Shown one piece after another: positions 7,076 to 8,588 of a stretch of 8,588 nt of DNA. Position 1 is the stretch's first letter; every line of letters begins with the position of its first letter. Origin of the DNA: Actinomycetes bacterium (lineage in GTDB: Bacteria > Actinomycetota > Actinomycetes > Actinomycetales > Microbacteriaceae); NCBI GenBank assembly GCA_021793715.1, contig JAJYSF010000024.1, forward strand, positions 1-8,588, in the 5' to 3' direction. The notes below the pieces were generated by a model, which searched no databases, was not told where the DNA came from, and saw nothing but the letters and a program-made list of their open reading frames with translations. The position numbers were made by a program, and so were the translations under genes.

Positions 7076-7804
7076 TCACTTCCGGGAGACGACGGACCGC
7101 GCTGATATCGACGTATGAACCTCGAAGGCGACGGTGTCGGGCGCGTAGTGGTCGTCGCTCCGTTCGATAGGGCGCCCGTCCGCCGCCGACGTCACCCGCC
7201 GCACCCTCAGCAGCCGCGTCGACCGACGCACGCCCAGGAGGGCGGCATCCTCCGACGACGCCACGACCGTGTCGATCCGGTGCGTCCCCGAGGTCGTGGC
7301 GATGTTGCTGAGAGCCATCGCGTCCGTCACCGACGGCGCCTCCGACGGGAGAGCCTCAATCGTCGGCGTGACCCAGGGCGCATAGGCGGTGCGCTCGACC
7401 ATCACGGGGCGATCGTCGAGCGTACGCACGCGGGTGACGCGTAGCAGTTCGTCGTCCATCCGGACCCTCAGGGTCCGCGCGTCGGCGGCGTCGGCCGGCG
7501 CATACTCCTGGTGCACGACACGTCCGCCGGGAAGCATGCCGCGAGCCGTCGCCCATTGCGCGAAGGAGCGAACCTCAGCGAACTCCTGCGTCGCGAACCC
7601 TGGGCGCACCCGCCACCCGGATCCGGGCCGCGACGCCAGCAGCCCGCGTCGCTGGAGAGACGCGAGAGCATTGCGGACCACCCCGCGCGAGACACCGTGC
7701 GCGGCGGCGAGCTTCTGCTCACTCGGCAAGAACTCGCCCGTGCGAAACTCGCCCTCCAGGATCCGACGACGCAGATCATCGGCGACCTTGCGGTATTGCG
7801 TCAT
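7076..7804 (-). CDS. GntR-family regulator, HutC subfamily with UTRA domain
   Basis: One-domain-sensor transcription factor, 242 aa, the usual length for the HutC group. The winged helix-turn-helix covers residues 4-66. It contains L-P-S-E-Q-K-L-A (26-33), V-S-R-G-V-V-R-N-A-L (38-47) and L-Q-R-R-G-L-L, then the wing G-S-G-W-R-V. The remainder, about 85-238, fits the UTRA ligand-binding fold: the R-V-T-R-V-R-T-L-D-D-R-P-V-M-V-E-R-T strand and the near-terminal R-R-V-T-S-A-A-D-G-R-P-I-E-R-S-D-D-H-Y are typical. The ligand cannot be read from sequence; the family responds to small metabolites such as sugars, amino-acid derivatives or phosphonates. The gene lies 44 bases after the NCS2 permease stop and may be partly co-transcribed with it. 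A 17-bp inverted repeat fills that gap, suggesting autoregulation. The ribosome site is weak (GGACGG, 7812-7817). Targets could include either neighbour. Confidence 0.93.
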   Translation of the reverse strand: MTQYRKVADDLRRRILEGEFRTGEFLPSEQKLAAAHGVSRGVVRNALASLQRRGLLASRPGSGWRVRPGFATQEFAEVRSFAQWATARGMLPGGRVVHQEYAPADAADARTLRVRMDDELLRVTRVRTLDDRPVMVERTAYAPWVTPTIEALPSEAPSVTDAMALSNIATTSGTHRIDTVVASSEDAALLGVRRSTRLLRVRRVTSAADGRPIERSDDHYAPDTVAFEVHTSISARSVVSRK

Positions 7805-7831
7805 GCCCGAACCGTCCGCACGCTCGCCACG

Positions 7832-7848
7832 CTCCGTAGGCTACCGAG
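7832..7848 (-). promoter_or_regulatory. 17-bp inverted repeat, candidate GntR operator
   Basis: Arms 7832-7839 (CTCCGTAG) and 7841-7848 (CTACCGAG) match in seven of eight positions around a single central base. The inner 9 bases, GTAGGCTAC, are symmetric about the central base. It lies 27 bases before the gntR start and touches the permease stop codon. A one-base centre is unsuited to a terminator hairpin but fits a dimeric repressor site of the GntR/HutC type, whose half-sites often carry GT..AC. On the - strand it contains TAGCCT, a possible -10 element. Function is inferred. Confidence 0.5.
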
Positions 7849-8588
7849 TTACGTCTCGTGCGGGTCGCCGCCCAGCGCGCCGACCGCGGGGATCGGGCCG
7901 CCGTCGTCGGCGCCCGTCTTGCGTGCGCGAGCGATGGCGTTTCCGAGGTGATAGATCACCAGCGCTGCGACGGTGCCGAGCACGATGCCGCCGAACTCGA
8001 ACCCTTCGATCTGCATCGTGAAGCCGGCGATGCCGATCACGAGAGAGACCGCGGCGGTGTACTGGTTGACCGGGCGTGAGAAGTCGACGCGGTTGTCGAC
8101 CCAGATCTTGATGCCGATGATGCCGATCAGACCGTACAGTGCGGTCGTGACGCCGCCGAGCACGCCCGGCGGGATCGAGTTGAACACCGCGCCTACCTTG
8201 GGCGAGAACGCGAGCAGGATCGCGACGATGCCGGCGATCCAGTAGACCGCGGTCGAGTACACGCGCGTGGCCGCCATGACGCCGATGTTCTCGCCGTACG
8301 TCGTCGTGCCGGATCCACCGCCCGCGCCCGCGAGCGTCGTCGCGATGCCGTCGGCGATGAGGGCGCCTCCGGTGCGCTCGTTGACCGACGGATCCTCGGT
8401 CATCGTCGCGACGCCGCGCACGTGACCGACGTTCTCGGCGATGAGCACGAGCACGACCGGGAGGAACATCGCGAGGGTCGACCACGTGCCGGGCGAGGCG
8501 AAGTCCGGCAGGTGGAATTCGGGCAGGCCGACCCAGGGCGCGCGATCGATCGCCTCGGCGGGGGTCACTCCCGTCACGGCGTTTGGCA
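7849..8588 (-). CDS. Uracil/pyrimidine permease, NCS2 family (UraA/RutG-like), C-terminal part
   Basis: Proton-coupled nucleobase importer of the NCS2 (nucleobase-ascorbate transporter) family. Only the last 246 or so codons are present; the frame runs off the right edge, and family members are usually 400-450 aa, so the start is outside. The GTG at 8577 is internal, not a start. Signature motifs: I-A-E-N-V-G-H (Glu codon 8434-8436, His codon 8422-8424) and T-T-T-Y-G-E-N-I-G-V-M-A (Glu codon 8290-8292). These correspond to E241, H245 and E290 that bind uracil in E. coli UraA, so uracil or a close pyrimidine is the likely substrate. The stretch from A-E-N-V-G-H to F-S-P-K also reads like RutG. 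Several membrane helices follow, then a polar cytoplasmic tail of about 30 residues ending at TAA (7849-7851). The GntR regulator follows 44 bases downstream. Confidence 0.92.
   Translation of the reverse strand, partial: PNAVTGVTPAEAIDRAPWVGLPEFHLPDFASPGTWSTLAMFLPVVLVLIAENVGHVRGVATMTEDPSVNERTGGALIADGIATTLAGAGGGSGTTTYGENIGVMAATRVYSTAVYWIAGIVAILLAFSPKVGAVFNSIPPGVLGGVTTALYGLIGIIGIKIWVDNRVDFSRPVNQYTAAVSLVIGIAGFTMQIEGFEFGGIVLGTVAALVIYHLGNAIARARKTGADDGGPIPAVGALGGDPHET

Noticed and set aside
8575..8577. GTG near the right edge as the start of the permease gene
   Set aside because: The frame stays open upstream to the window edge, and the product from this GTG would lack the N-terminal half of an NCS2 transporter; the gene is simply cut by the window.

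Overview
The window is high-GC (roughly 68-70% by eye) bacterial chromosome with GTG/TTG as well as ATG starts, GC-ending codons and dense head-to-tail genes. Protein style and gene content point to an actinobacterium, most likely a Microbacteriaceae member (Microbacterium-like). That placement is an inference from style, not a database result.

Left half, + strand (1-4573): a sugar-uptake and hydrolysis cassette. Two ABC permease subunits overlap by ATGA. They are followed 26 bp later by a cytoplasmic GH1 beta-glucosidase and, after an 83-bp gap, by a LacI-family repressor resembling CebR. The order permease-permease-GH1-LacI matches actinobacterial cellobiose/cello-oligosaccharide loci (cebEFG-bglC with cebR). 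The expected solute-binding protein would lie just left of the window. No ATPase is encoded here, as is usual where a shared MsiK-type ATPase serves several importers. Imported beta-glucosides would be split to glucose in the cytoplasm, and the regulator would sense the incoming sugar.

Centre (4574-4650): lacI and the next gene converge on a strong GC-rich hairpin that probably terminates both transcripts.

Right half, - strand (8588 down to 4651): the C-terminal part of an NCS2 uracil/pyrimidine permease (cut by the window edge), a GntR/HutC-type regulator with a UTRA ligand domain, and a large secreted multidomain calcineurin-like metallophosphoesterase. The three run in the same direction, with gaps of 44 and 214 bp. 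A near-perfect 17-bp inverted repeat sits between the permease stop and the gntR start and is the best operator candidate in the window.

I found no RNA gene, mobile element, CRISPR array or phage remnant. The genes all belong to recognisable families. The less ordinary points are the Asp-x-Gln metal motif and domain architecture of the phosphoesterase, several short palindromes placed where operators would be expected, and a marked excess of the hexamer GGATCC in most of the window.
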